Of a stretch of 64,000 bases of DNA, positions 50,255 to 59,195 are shown one piece after another; within the stretch, counting starts at the first letter, position 1; each line of letters begins with the position of its first letter. The stretch spans positions 186,001 to 250,000 of the forward strand of contig NDFF03000007.1 in assembly GCA_002150815.3 (NCBI GenBank), given 5' to 3'. This stretch comes from Grammothele lineata (Eukaryota; Basidiomycota; Agaricomycetes; Polyporales; Polyporaceae). Under the pieces are notes generated by a model. It saw nothing but the letters and a program-made list of their open reading frames with translations. It was not told where the DNA came from and made no database searches. A program made the position numbers and the translations under genes.

Positions 50255-53200
50255 AGCGGCCATCTGAATCGACGTCAGCATGGCCCCGTATCACGGTCTC
50301 TCCTGTAATACTAGCAAACGTCAGCAATCGATCTATGCGTATTCCAGTCACGATTGACCAAACCGTCGAAACCCCTGCCCTCATCGACTCTGGAGCTGGA
50401 GGAATGTTCATTGATGAACAGTTCGCTCGAGACAACAACATAGCCCTCACCCCACTCATTAACCACATACCGGTATACAACGTCGACGGCACCCAAAACA
50501 AGCAAGGAGTAATCACACACTACGCTTGGAGGGAACTGTCTGTCGCAGGCATAACCCGACGAACCCGACTGCTCGCAACCTCGCTAGGGAAAGAAGCCAT
50601 AATCCTAGGGCTCCCCTGGCTTCGGCGAACCAACGCGAAAATCGACTGGCAAACTGGGAAAGTAGAATTTGAAGGATCCTCAGAAGCGGAGTCACCAAAA
50701 CCGCGACCGCGAGCAACGGTAGAAGACGAACCTGAACCTATCGACCAGACGATTTCCCATCTGGACCCTTCCCTTGACCATTGCCTGGAAGAAGTCAACG
50801 CCTGCGCCGCACAAATCGCCGAACCAGACACAAATGAGCATCACTGCCCTCCACCTCGTGAGGAACCGATCGACCTTGACCCAGATGATCTCCTCATTGC
50901 CTATGTGCGAGGAGAACCGGTCATCGGAATATTCTCAAACGAAGAGGAACCACTCACGGAAGAACACCTCGACGAAGGAGAAGGCAGCCCACACATCGGA
51001 CGCGTAACGCACTGGAAACACTCGGCCGCCTTCTCCTACGCACGAGGACGTTGGATACGTGCAAAGGTTAACCCAGCAATGGAAATGGCACAAAGGCAGC
51101 ACGCTCTGGAAAGTCCCAAGGCCACTGAGGAGCTCATTCCACCGGACTACCAGGATTACAAGGACGTATTCGAGAAGAAAGCGTCGGAGCGGTTCCCCAT
51201 CTCTCGTGATTATGACCACGCTATCAACCTGAAACCGGACTTCGTCCCTCGTAACTGCAAAGTTTATCCACTGTCCCCAAAGGAAACGGAGCTTATGAAC
51301 GAGTTCATCGACGAAAACCTTCGCAAAGGGTACATACGCCCCTCGCAATCCCCTATGGCATCACCGTTCTTCTTCACCGGGAAGAAGGATGGATCCCTGC
51401 GACCGTGCCAGGACTACCGCTACCTAAACGAAGGCACGATCAAGAACTCGTACCCCATCCCGCTCGTCCAGAACCTCATGGATAAGCTCAAAGGCGCCAC
51501 GGTCTTCTCTAAACTGGACCTTCGCTCTGGATACAACAATGTTAGGATGAAAGATGGAGATCAGTGGAAAGCAGCCTTCAAATGCGAACGAGGACTCTTC
51601 GAACCAACGGTCATGTTTTTTGGACTCTGCAACTCACCGGCCACCTTCCAAGCCCTCATGGACGACCTTTTCAGCGACATGATAGAGGAAGGATGGCTCG
51701 TCATCTACATGGATGACATGCTGCTATTCTCCAAAGACAGAAAGACGCACAAGGAACGAATGCGAAGGGTACTCCAACGGCTGCGAGAAAACGACCTCTA
51801 CCTCAAACCGGAGAAATGTCTCTTCGACGTAGAAGAAGTGGAATTCCTTGGGCTAATCGTGAAACCCGATACACTGGCCATGGACCCCGTGAAGCTCAAA
51901 GGAATCGAAGACTGGCCTGAACCGTCCTCTGTCAAAGGGGTGCGATCGTTCCTAGGATTCGCCAACTTCTATCGACGATTCATCCCCAACTATTCGGAGC
52001 TCACGCGGCCCCTGCGTGAGCTTACCAAGAAGGACAAGCAATGGGAATGGACGTCGGTGGAACAGGACGCATTCAACAAACTCAAAGCTAGATTCATCTC
52101 GTCACCGGTTCTTCTTATGCCAGACAAGAACAAACCATTCTCAATCGAATCAGACGCATCAAAATTCGCCACAGGTGCGATACTCCGACAGGCAGACTCT
52201 AACGGGGATATGCACCCATGCGCGTACCTCTCAAAGTCATTCAACTCCGCCGAAAGGAACTACGAGATCTACGACAGAGAACTGTTAGGAATCGTACGAG
52301 CCCTCACAGAATGGCGGCACTACCTGGAAGGAAGCCCCTACCCTGTGGAAGTTCTATCGGACCATAAGAACCTTACCTACTTCCGAACAGCACAGAAACT
52401 CAACCGACGACAAGCCCGATGGAGCCTCTTCCTGACCCAGTTCGAACTGCAATTAAAGCATGTCCCCGGCACACGCATGGTTCAATCCGACACCCTGTCT
52501 CGTCTACAACACCTGAATCTGGAGGACAACGACAACGAAGCAGTCGTACTACTCCCCGAAAAGTTGTTCGTAGCGGCAATGGACATCCCTTTAGCAGAGA
52601 GAATCAAGGACATCCACACGCAGGATCAAGTCGTACTCGACGCCCTCGCAGCTGCCAAGGACGGCACGCCACTACCAATGAAGTCGACCCTTGCGGATTG
52701 GAAGTTCGAAGATGGGCTAGTATTCTTCAGAGACCGGTGCTACGTTCCTCCCGACCAGGACCTTAAGAGGGAAATTGTGCGACGGTATCACGATCTTCGA
52801 CCCATGGGACACCCGGGACAATTTGGAACATTGGAACTGCTGAAAAGAGACTATTGGTGGCCCGGCATGGCAGTGTTCGTACGGAACTATGTCGCAGGTT
52901 GCGCAACTTGCCAGCAAACCAAGATCAACACTCATCCAACCGTACCCCCGCTTATGCCGATCCCCGCAAAGTCCAACGCTTACCCGTTCGAAACCACCTC
53001 AGTCGACTTCATCACCGACCTACCCCCATCCAACGGTTTTGACGCACTCATGGTCATGGCAGACCACGACGCTACGAAGGGGGTAATTCTTGCTCCTTGC
53101 ACGAAAACCATCGACGCATTGGGAACAACACACCTCATCCACCAGAACCTGTACAAACGTTTTGGACTACCGACGCGCATCATCTCAGACAGAGGCCCCC

Positions 53201-54033
53201 AATTCTCAGCAAAAGTCTTCCAAGAGCTCACCCGACTCACAGGCATCAAGTCGTCTATGAGTACGGCATACCACCCACAGACCGATGGAGGAACAGAGCG
53301 CATGAACCAGGAGATTGAAGCGTACCTCCGAGCATTCTGCGCTAACCACCCGGAGACATGGTCGGATTTCCTGCCAGATCTAGAGTTCATGCACAACCAG
53401 AGGCTTGCGCAGAACCGCAACGCCTCGCCTTTCTTCCTCATGATGGGTTACAACCCAAGGGCAATCCCATCAGTCACCCCCAAAACAGTCGTACCAGCGG
53501 TCGAAGAGCGTCTCGACAACCTGGAGAAAGTCAGACAGGAAGCGATGGCAGCGCACGAGCTCGCACGACAGCACATGGCGCAACGGATCACTCGGGGATT
53601 CAAACCCTTCGAAAAGGGTCAGAAGGTCTGGCTAGAAGCGAAGCACCTCCGCTTTCTCAAGGACAACAAAAAGCTGGCCATGAAAAGACAAGGCCCTCTC
53701 ACGATCGTGGAAGTCCTTGGACCGCTTACGTACAAGCTGGACCTCCCTGCCCAATGGAAAATCCACCCCGTATTCCACGCCAGCCTTCTCACCCCGTACA
53801 AGGAGAACGACACGCACGGCCCGAACTATCTTCTTCCACCACCTGACCTTGTCGAAGGAGAAGAAGAATGGGAAGTGGAAGCCATCGTCGGACATCGGAA
53901 ACGGTACGGGAAGATGCAATTCTTTGTCAAATGGAGAGACTACCCGACAAGCGAAAACTCCTGGGAACCAGAGACGAATTTGGAACATTCACAGGAAGTC
54001 CTGAAAGCTTATAAGCGCACCCATCGCCTCTGA
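50251..54033 (+). CDS. pol: Pol polyprotein (PR-RT-RH-IN-chromodomain)
   Basis: 1,260 residues after the -1 shift. The same frame is open further upstream but overlaps gag there. Domains in order: aspartic protease with LIDSGAGGMF; reverse transcriptase with LVIYMDDMLLF (YxDD intact); RNase H with SIESDASKFATGA, YDRELLGIVRAL and VLSDHKNLTY (Asp, Glu, Asp); integrase with a zinc-binding HHCC part ending GCATCQQTK, then Asp in TTSVDFITDLPP, Asp in IISDRGPQFSA and Glu in GGTERMNQEI; and a C-terminal chromodomain (EWEVEAIVGHRKR, then FFVKWRDYPTSENSWEP). The chromodomain marks it as a chromovirus, which usually targets particular histone marks. No inactivating change was seen. Confidence 0.93.
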   Translation: MKRPSESTSAWPRITVSPVILANVSNRSMRIPVTIDQTVETPALIDSGAGGMFIDEQFARDNNIALTPLINHIPVYNVDGTQNKQGVITHYAWRELSVAGITRRTRLLATSLGKEAIILGLPWLRRTNAKIDWQTGKVEFEGSSEAESPKPRPRATVEDEPEPIDQTISHLDPSLDHCLEEVNACAAQIAEPDTNEHHCPPPREEPIDLDPDDLLIAYVRGEPVIGIFSNEEEPLTEEHLDEGEGSPHIGRVTHWKHSAAFSYARGRWIRAKVNPAMEMAQRQHALESPKATEELIPPDYQDYKDVFEKKASERFPISRDYDHAINLKPDFVPRNCKVYPLSPKETELMNEFIDENLRKGYIRPSQSPMASPFFFTGKKDGSLRPCQDYRYLNEGTIKNSYPIPLVQNLMDKLKGATVFSKLDLRSGYNNVRMKDGDQWKAAFKCERGLFEPTVMFFGLCNSPATFQALMDDLFSDMIEEGWLVIYMDDMLLFSKDRKTHKERMRRVLQRLRENDLYLKPEKCLFDVEEVEFLGLIVKPDTLAMDPVKLKGIEDWPEPSSVKGVRSFLGFANFYRRFIPNYSELTRPLRELTKKDKQWEWTSVEQDAFNKLKARFISSPVLLMPDKNKPFSIESDASKFATGAILRQADSNGDMHPCAYLSKSFNSAERNYEIYDRELLGIVRALTEWRHYLEGSPYPVEVLSDHKNLTYFRTAQKLNRRQARWSLFLTQFELQLKHVPGTRMVQSDTLSRLQHLNLEDNDNEAVVLLPEKLFVAAMDIPLAERIKDIHTQDQVVLDALAAAKDGTPLPMKSTLADWKFEDGLVFFRDRCYVPPDQDLKREIVRRYHDLRPMGHPGQFGTLELLKRDYWWPGMAVFVRNYVAGCATCQQTKINTHPTVPPLMPIPAKSNAYPFETTSVDFITDLPPSNGFDALMVMADHDATKGVILAPCTKTIDALGTTHLIHQNLYKRFGLPTRIISDRGPQFSAKVFQELTRLTGIKSSMSTAYHPQTDGGTERMNQEIEAYLRAFCANHPETWSDFLPDLEFMHNQRLAQNRNASPFFLMMGYNPRAIPSVTPKTVVPAVEERLDNLEKVRQEAMAAHELARQHMAQRITRGFKPFEKGQKVWLEAKHLRFLKDNKKLAMKRQGPLTIVEVLGPLTYKLDLPAQWKIHPVFHASLLTPYKENDTHGPNYLLPPPDLVEGEEEWEVEAIVGHRKRYGKMQFFVKWRDYPTSENSWEPETNLEHSQEVLKAYKRTHRL

Positions 54034-54036
54034 ACT

Positions 54037-54097
54037 CCACAACCAGCGCACTCGCACTCGCACTCGTACTCACACTCGCACTCGCACCCGCACCCTC
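54037..54097 (+). repeat. CACTCG hexanucleotide microsatellite
   Basis: About eight imperfect copies of CACTCG (variants TACTCA, CACCCG) fill the gap between the pol stop and ORF3. Confidence 0.85.
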
Positions 54098-54106
54098 TCC
54101 ACCGAT

Positions 54107-54922
54107 ATGTCTGGACACTTCCCCATCCGCACCCGCCAGCAGACCCGTACCGTCGTCATCAACCTCGTCCAGCTCCCGCGCCGCCACTTCGAAATCTTCC
54201 GCGACAGGCTCGTCGGCGAAGAGCACTACCTCGGCGACGTCCTCGACGTGGCTCGGGACGCGAACTTGGCCGTCCAATACTCCCGCGAGTCCTTAGGGGC
54301 TGTCCGCTCCGCAATGAACGCCCTCCGCACCGCCGAGCAGAATCTAGTCCACCAGCAGGATCGTCTCACCTACTCCCTCGAAACCATCGTCGACCACACC
54401 CACGGCCACGTCCCTCACCTCCATGCCGGCACCTACCACAACCTCCTCGACCCACAGCAGCTCGCAGCAGCCAGAGCGGTCATCCCCGCCAACGACGTCA
54501 ACGTCCATCCTCCCCCGGTCCCTGCTCCTCCAGTTCCCCCTCAGGTCCCGCACCTCTCAAACCCTCCTCCGCGCATCGCCCAGATGGCTCGCCGTGGCCG
54601 CCACTTCGCCAGTAGAAGGAGCAACACCAGCAGCTCCTCCTCTCGCCAATCCCGACAGAGCCAACGCTCTGCCCGCATCGCGTACCCGTCCACCAGCCAG
54701 GCGCCCCCTCCCGTTGCGAGCACCAGTCAGGTGTCTCCTCCCGTCACCAGTCGCAGCTCGAGCCCCGGCTACGTGGGCCCCTATGAAGACTTCCTGGAGA
54801 TGCAGAAGGACAAGTACGGTGTGGATTCGGACGGCGAGATTCGTGTCGTCGACCGATGGGACGGCGAGGAGGTGGAAGACCCCATGGCAGGCGAAGGCTC
54901 GCCCGACGATACTGAGGTCTGA
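54107..54922 (+). CDS. Third ORF of the retrotransposon, unknown function
   Basis: 271 residues from the ATG at 54107, 73 bases after the pol stop and inside the LTRs, in the place where env would lie in retroviruses. No signal peptide or transmembrane helix is visible, so it is not an env. Residues 1-110 are helical with spaced leucines and a QNLVHQQDRLTYSLETIVDH segment that could form a coiled coil. Residues 130-235 are Pro/Ser/Arg-rich and disordered (SSSSSRQSRQSQRSARI). The C-terminus is acidic (GPYEDFLEMQKDKYGVDSDG). It resembles a captured structural or nucleic-acid-binding protein. I do not recognise the family. The frame is fully open and well composed, which argues that it is used. 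Confidence 0.7.
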   Translation: MSGHFPIRTRQQTRTVVINLVQLPRRHFEIFRDRLVGEEHYLGDVLDVARDANLAVQYSRESLGAVRSAMNALRTAEQNLVHQQDRLTYSLETIVDHTHGHVPHLHAGTYHNLLDPQQLAAARAVIPANDVNVHPPPVPAPPVPPQVPHLSNPPPRIAQMARRGRHFASRRSNTSSSSSRQSRQSQRSARIAYPSTSQAPPPVASTSQVSPPVTSRSSSPGYVGPYEDFLEMQKDKYGVDSDGEIRVVDRWDGEEVEDPMAGEGSPDDTEV

Positions 54923-54959
54923 GACGCTACAGGGTAGCGTCGGGATAGAACGGGGGTAA

Positions 54960-55377
54960 TGTTACAACATTCCTACCCGGTATTTTCTTTTTCCTTTCTT
55001 GTTCCTCAATGAGCGTAACCTCTGTACCATTCGGTCCCGCGGCGATTCAACATCGCTATTGTATGTACGACTCATCGTGACTCACTGGGAGTCATAGTCT
55101 CGCGCCCTTGTCTCTATTGTCTCGGACTCTCTCGCGATCGTCCATAGTCATTGTTCCCATGTACGTATATAGTTTGGGTCTCCCTGAGGATGCTCCTCAG
55201 TTTGACCTCCTTTTCCAATCGAGGCCTCTCTCCCCACTGAACCCCCGTGTGTCGCTCGCCCTCTACCACAGTGCTCGACTTCGCCTCTTCGGCGTACGTC
55301 TACCCAGATCCCTCGACCCTCGACCGCGTGCGCTCGTCGTACGACCCATAGGCGCCCGCGCTGGCCTCGGCGTAACA
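54960..55377 (+). repeat. 3' LTR
   Basis: 418 bases, TGTTAC to GTAACA, identical by eye to 48141-48558. A short purine stretch (GAACGGGGG) just upstream may be the polypurine tract. Confidence 0.95.
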
Positions 55378-55695
55378 GACGCCGTTGCGAGCGTCGCGAA
55401 CCATTTGCGCCGTATGCTGGTCGCGCGGTGTTCGCGGGTGGCTGATCCCGAGACGATTTTGCGCTTGCTCGTCGTTCAACCCGTCGCGGACGCCATGTGG
55501 TGGGGTATGAGGGGTGAACGGGAATGGTTCGAGTCCGCCATCGTGCCGTTGCAAGCTCTCGCGGAGTACGTGGAGGAGCTGGTGATCGCTGGACCAGAGG
55601 TGGATATCTTCGGGGAGTTCGAGGTGCGGGACATGTGGCGTATGGAGGATGAAGAGAAATATTGGACGTTGAATGAGAAGCATCGTGTGATGTAA
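55378..55695 (+). pseudogene. C-terminal fragment of an F-box/LRR-like gene
   Basis: 105 codons directly after the 3' LTR match the C-terminus of the gene at 56726-58549 (EYVEELVIAGPEVDIFGEF, RDMWRMEDEEKYWTL), ending with TAA at 55693-55695. The rest of that gene is absent, both here and on the other side of the retrotransposon. The fragment is in frame with the open frame of the LTR, but no ATG lies in the LTR part after its own start site. The first usable ATG is at 55413. It is probably a dead fragment, possibly transcribed from the LTR. Confidence 0.8.
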
Positions 55696-56725
55696 AGAAA
55701 ATGTACAGCGCGAGTACGCAAGATAGTATTTATTTATGTTCCCTCCTTCGTCTAACTGGCATGAGGTGCATAGAGCAACTAGAAACTCTTCGAGGTACAA
55801 TACTGAGGACCCGTCGGCATACATATTTTTGCTAAACCCTTGCTACATGTGCACGTTAGCACCCGCACTCCTTCCTCCGGCTGTAGGCATATACAGCAAA
55901 ACAAATGCGGAGATACGGGGATGTGGGCCATGCGTGGGTCGGACGCTCACTCACCGTGCGTCTGGGGGTTGCGCACCTCGATCTCGAGGAAGCTCTCCGG
56001 TGCACTGTACATCTCCTCGATCTGTACGAGCACGAAGCGGCCATATTCCACGTTCAGCAACACGGGGAGGTCGTGTGAGTGAGTGAGGCGGCCAGACGAG
56101 TCCAAGAAGTCGGTTCAGATTCCTATTAGCTCATTCCTTGGGCCTTGGCGTATACAGAGACAAGCGCACGCATCGTCTGCCGTAGCCCGCCGAGGCGGGA
56201 CTCTCCAAATATGCTAGCGCACGCAAGTAGAGACACGGCCGTCATCGTTGGTACAGCGGTCGTCGCTGTCGCCGTCGGAAAAGGTAGTCGTAGAGGAGGA
56301 TAGTACGGATGGAAGAGTCAGCGCGGCCGCGGCCGCGGGCGTTTCTGGCCCGCCCGTCCGGCACGTCTCTTTAGACGCCTGTTTCAGGCACCGACTTGAT
56401 TGTTGCGACTTGCGCGGCCCGTAAGTACGCCTCAGAGGCTTCGTCTTGCTCTTCGACGAGCATTTCGGCCAACCAGCGGCGGCGCCTTCCACGCTGCCTT
56501 ACGAACCATGAGGCAGCATTCTTCTCACCCGGAGGACACGGACGAGCGGACCTCCCGGACTCCTTCAGCAGGGTCCGAAGAGAATGTTTCTTTTGAGTGG
56601 GTGTTTCGCTACACATTCGCACATCGGCCTATTCTGACTTCTTTACTGCTCTAGTGCCGACGCCGAGGTCTGTTGCATGATCATCACGCTGCGCGTTCTT
56701 TCTTGACATATGGTCCGACTCGCAG
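55696..56725. other. Gene-fragment region upstream of the F-box gene
   Basis: Apart from the PX fragment at 55955-56072, this stretch shows only frames without recognisable motifs, including opposed frames at 56371-56654. The 5' exon of the 56726 F-box gene is expected here but could not be placed. Confidence 0.4.
55955..56072 (-). pseudogene. Sorting nexin 3-like PX-domain exon fragment
   Basis: The minus strand reads DLPVLLNVEYGRF, then EEMYSAPESFLEIEVRNPQT followed by HG and a donor GTGAGTGAG at 55954. In fungal Snx3/Grd19 proteins the segment ending FLEIEVRNPQTHG opens the PX domain and is followed by a GRKMYTDYEI-type strand. No such exon is present downstream, where the F-box fragment and LTR lie. 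It is therefore an isolated exon cut off by rearrangement. Confidence 0.6.
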
Positions 56726-58549
56726 CTTGGGGGCATCGACGCTGTTCTAAATTCTCTCCAAATCGTCGATCAGGTCCATAATACTACCGCAGGACCGAGC
56801 ACTTCGGTCAATTCCCTTCCTAGCGAAATCCTGCTCATCGTCTTCGAGTTCTGCGTGTACTCCCTCCATCTCCAGCATATTTCAGTCTCCACCACGTACA
56901 CAGGTGCTAGTACGCCTCCTTCAAGTCCAACACGAGTCAACACCAGGCAGCAGATCGTTCTCACCCATGTCTGCCGCTCTTGGCGCGAGCTAGCTCTTTC
57001 GGTCTCTGGGTTCTGGACACACGTCGATTGCCACCATTACCATCAGCTCGCCGCCTTCTACGAACGATCCGGGTGTCTTCCGCTCTCCGTTTTGGTGAAC
57101 ATGTGGGACGCATCCCCACTTTTCGCAGACGATCTGGAGAAAGTCACAGAAGACGAGGTCGTCCTCGCATTGTCTTTGTTCGGCGTTTCTCTTCGGAGAC
57201 TCGAGTTCATCGATGCGTACCCTCGTCATCCCCAAGTACCCACTCGAGACCCAGATCCGCCCTTGTGGCTTCGTACCCTCCACGCTCCGCTTCTCGAGTG
57301 CCTCGATCTTGCCATCATTGATGCGTACACAACAGATATACCCGAGGACGGATCCCGGTTCGAGTTGTTATTCGGAGGCAATCAGGGAGCTGCAAGTACA
57401 CTTCGAGCCCTAGCGATCTCCGAGATGGGCGTATGGCTTCCGTCCAACCAATTCCCCAATCTCACTCACCTCAGCCTGTCGTTCGACCGAGTTTGGGAAT
57501 TTTCTCATTTCTCAGAAGTTCTTGTCGTCCTTCGGAATACCCCGGCCCTCGAATTTTGCCATTTCTCCTCTGTGCGGCGCTACGATCCCACCGGGCCCTT
57601 TCTCATACCCGAGCTGACGAGCCGTGTCTCTCTTCCCCGCCTACGGCTTCTGCTATTTACGCGTTGCTATTCACCCGCCTTCGACATCCTCCTTTGGATA
57701 GACCTATCCCCTTCGGCCCTCATACGTGCAACAGACATGTTGTTCTGGTTTCATAACCCCCTCGAGGACCTTCTTGGCCTCGATTACATCAGGCAGGCCA
57801 GCGCCTTCGAGATGAGAGTCAACAAAGATGAAATGGTTCACCTCTCCATCGAATCCGACACGACTGGCCTCTGGATCATGGGATATCCTGAGGCGGAGAG
57901 CTTAGTGTTCTGGCGTTACGAGAGTCTCGGCTACATCATCGACTCCTCATTACCGGCGCATCTCACCTCGTTCACGTTGGACGCGCAGTACACCGAAGCA
58001 AACCAGCTGGCGATGCTCGTCTCCATCATGCCCCGCCTCTCACTGCTGAAAGTTCGGCTTGGAGCGCGCGGTGACGCTTATGTGAACGGCGTGGAGGCCC
58101 TGGGCATGGTATGCGATGCACTCATCGAGGAGGGCGCCGTGCCCGTGTTACGCGAGCTCAGCATCGGGCTGCACGTCCTGCCGGCGCGCATCAAACGTCA
58201 GAATCGACGCCAGGAAGGCCGGCCCAGGAGCACGGACGCCATCGTCGCTATCGCAGCGCACCTGCGCCGTATGCTGGCTACACGGCGTTCACGAGCGAGT
58301 CCCCATACGACCCTGCGTTCGCTCGTTGTCCAGCCGGTTGCAGACGGGACACGCATGAGCTCGCCGAATGAACGGAGATGGTTCAGATACGCTATCGTGC
58401 CGTTGCAAGATCTCGCGGAGTATGTGGAGGAGCTGGTGGTCGCTGGGCCGGAGGTGGATATTTTCGGGGAATTTGTGGTGCGAGACATGTGGCGTATGGA
58501 GGATGAGGAAAAATATTGGACGTTGAAGGAGGGGGATCGTGTGAGGTAA
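56726..58549 (+). CDS. F-box/LRR-like protein C (5' exon not located)
   Basis: The last exon starts after an acceptor CTCGCAG at 56725 and is open to the TAA at 58547-58549, about 607 residues. Near its start is a clear F-box (VNSLPSEILLIVFEFC, then LTHVCRSWRELALSVSGFW), preceded by LGGIDAVLNSL, a coil that is usual in this family. Leucine-rich pseudo-repeats fill the middle, and the C-terminus is EYVEELVVAGPEVDIFGEFV. It is likely an SCF adaptor. This family is different from the 324-4398 pair. The initiating ATG must lie in an upstream exon. The fragment at 55378-55695 is a near relative of its C-terminus. Confidence 0.75.
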   Translation, partial: LGGIDAVLNSLQIVDQVHNTTAGPSTSVNSLPSEILLIVFEFCVYSLHLQHISVSTTYTGASTPPSSPTRVNTRQQIVLTHVCRSWRELALSVSGFWTHVDCHHYHQLAAFYERSGCLPLSVLVNMWDASPLFADDLEKVTEDEVVLALSLFGVSLRRLEFIDAYPRHPQVPTRDPDPPLWLRTLHAPLLECLDLAIIDAYTTDIPEDGSRFELLFGGNQGAASTLRALAISEMGVWLPSNQFPNLTHLSLSFDRVWEFSHFSEVLVVLRNTPALEFCHFSSVRRYDPTGPFLIPELTSRVSLPRLRLLLFTRCYSPAFDILLWIDLSPSALIRATDMLFWFHNPLEDLLGLDYIRQASAFEMRVNKDEMVHLSIESDTTGLWIMGYPEAESLVFWRYESLGYIIDSSLPAHLTSFTLDAQYTEANQLAMLVSIMPRLSLLKVRLGARGDAYVNGVEALGMVCDALIEEGAVPVLRELSIGLHVLPARIKRQNRRQEGRPRSTDAIVAIAAHLRRMLATRRSRASPHTTLRSLVVQPVADGTRMSSPNERRWFRYAIVPLQDLAEYVEELVVAGPEVDIFGEFVVRDMWRMEDEEKYWTLKEGDRVR

Positions 58550-59195
58550 AACTCAGGAGGACTATACGAGAGTGGCACGCGGAATGTGACATCAGGTGTA
58601 TAGCGCAACTGAATGGGGTCTCTCTGGGCGTAATACCGAGGAGCTGGATACGGCTGAGCGCAAAGTTGAGTGGATGGGCGTACTACTAATCTCGTCGTCG
58701 CAGCGTTTTTACGTGTGCCATATCTACTGTATCTCATGGAATTTCGCTATTTACTAGTAGAATCTGTATCCGGATCCTTGCGCCCTCTTTACGCTCCTCG
58801 CCGTAGTGAAGCCACTACTTAGTGGGTCACAGGCACCTCATGCCAATCGAAATATGCATGGCAGCCGGGTCGGGTGTGGAGTTTCAGTGGACTACGTGCC
58901 TTTCCCTTGCGCACGTATGGTCACCTTGATGCATACTCGGAACTCATTCGGTCGATGCGTATATACGTGGTGTACATCACATCGCAGCTTTTGCGTATGT
59001 TATACTAATTGGCTGTGCCTACTGTCGGTGTCGTACCGTCTACACTCGAATCTGTGCCTGCATCCCCATGCACTTCGATCCTTCACGGGAGCTGTCCTGC
59101 CTCATGTAGACGAAAATAGGGAGCACCGCACAATCGACAAAGAGCCGGCTGACTTGGGAGCATAGTCCCTTATCCCGAGGCGCTGTCACCGTAAC
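58550..59195. other. Intergenic between convergent genes
   Basis: About 645 bases between the 3' ends of the F-box gene (plus) and the ABC transporter (minus). No gene or repeat was recognised. Confidence 0.5.

Larger units (their letters stand above)
48141..55377 (+). mobile_element. Tf1/sushi-type Ty3/gypsy chromovirus retrotransposon
   Basis: A 7,237-bp element with two 418-bp LTRs that appear identical base for base. It carries a self-priming site, gag, pol (protease, reverse transcriptase, RNase H, integrase, chromodomain) and a third ORF. All catalytic motifs seen are intact, so insertion was recent and the element may be active. The bases next to the two ends (CTAGC on the left, GACGC on the right) do not form a target-site duplication. 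Confidence 0.93.
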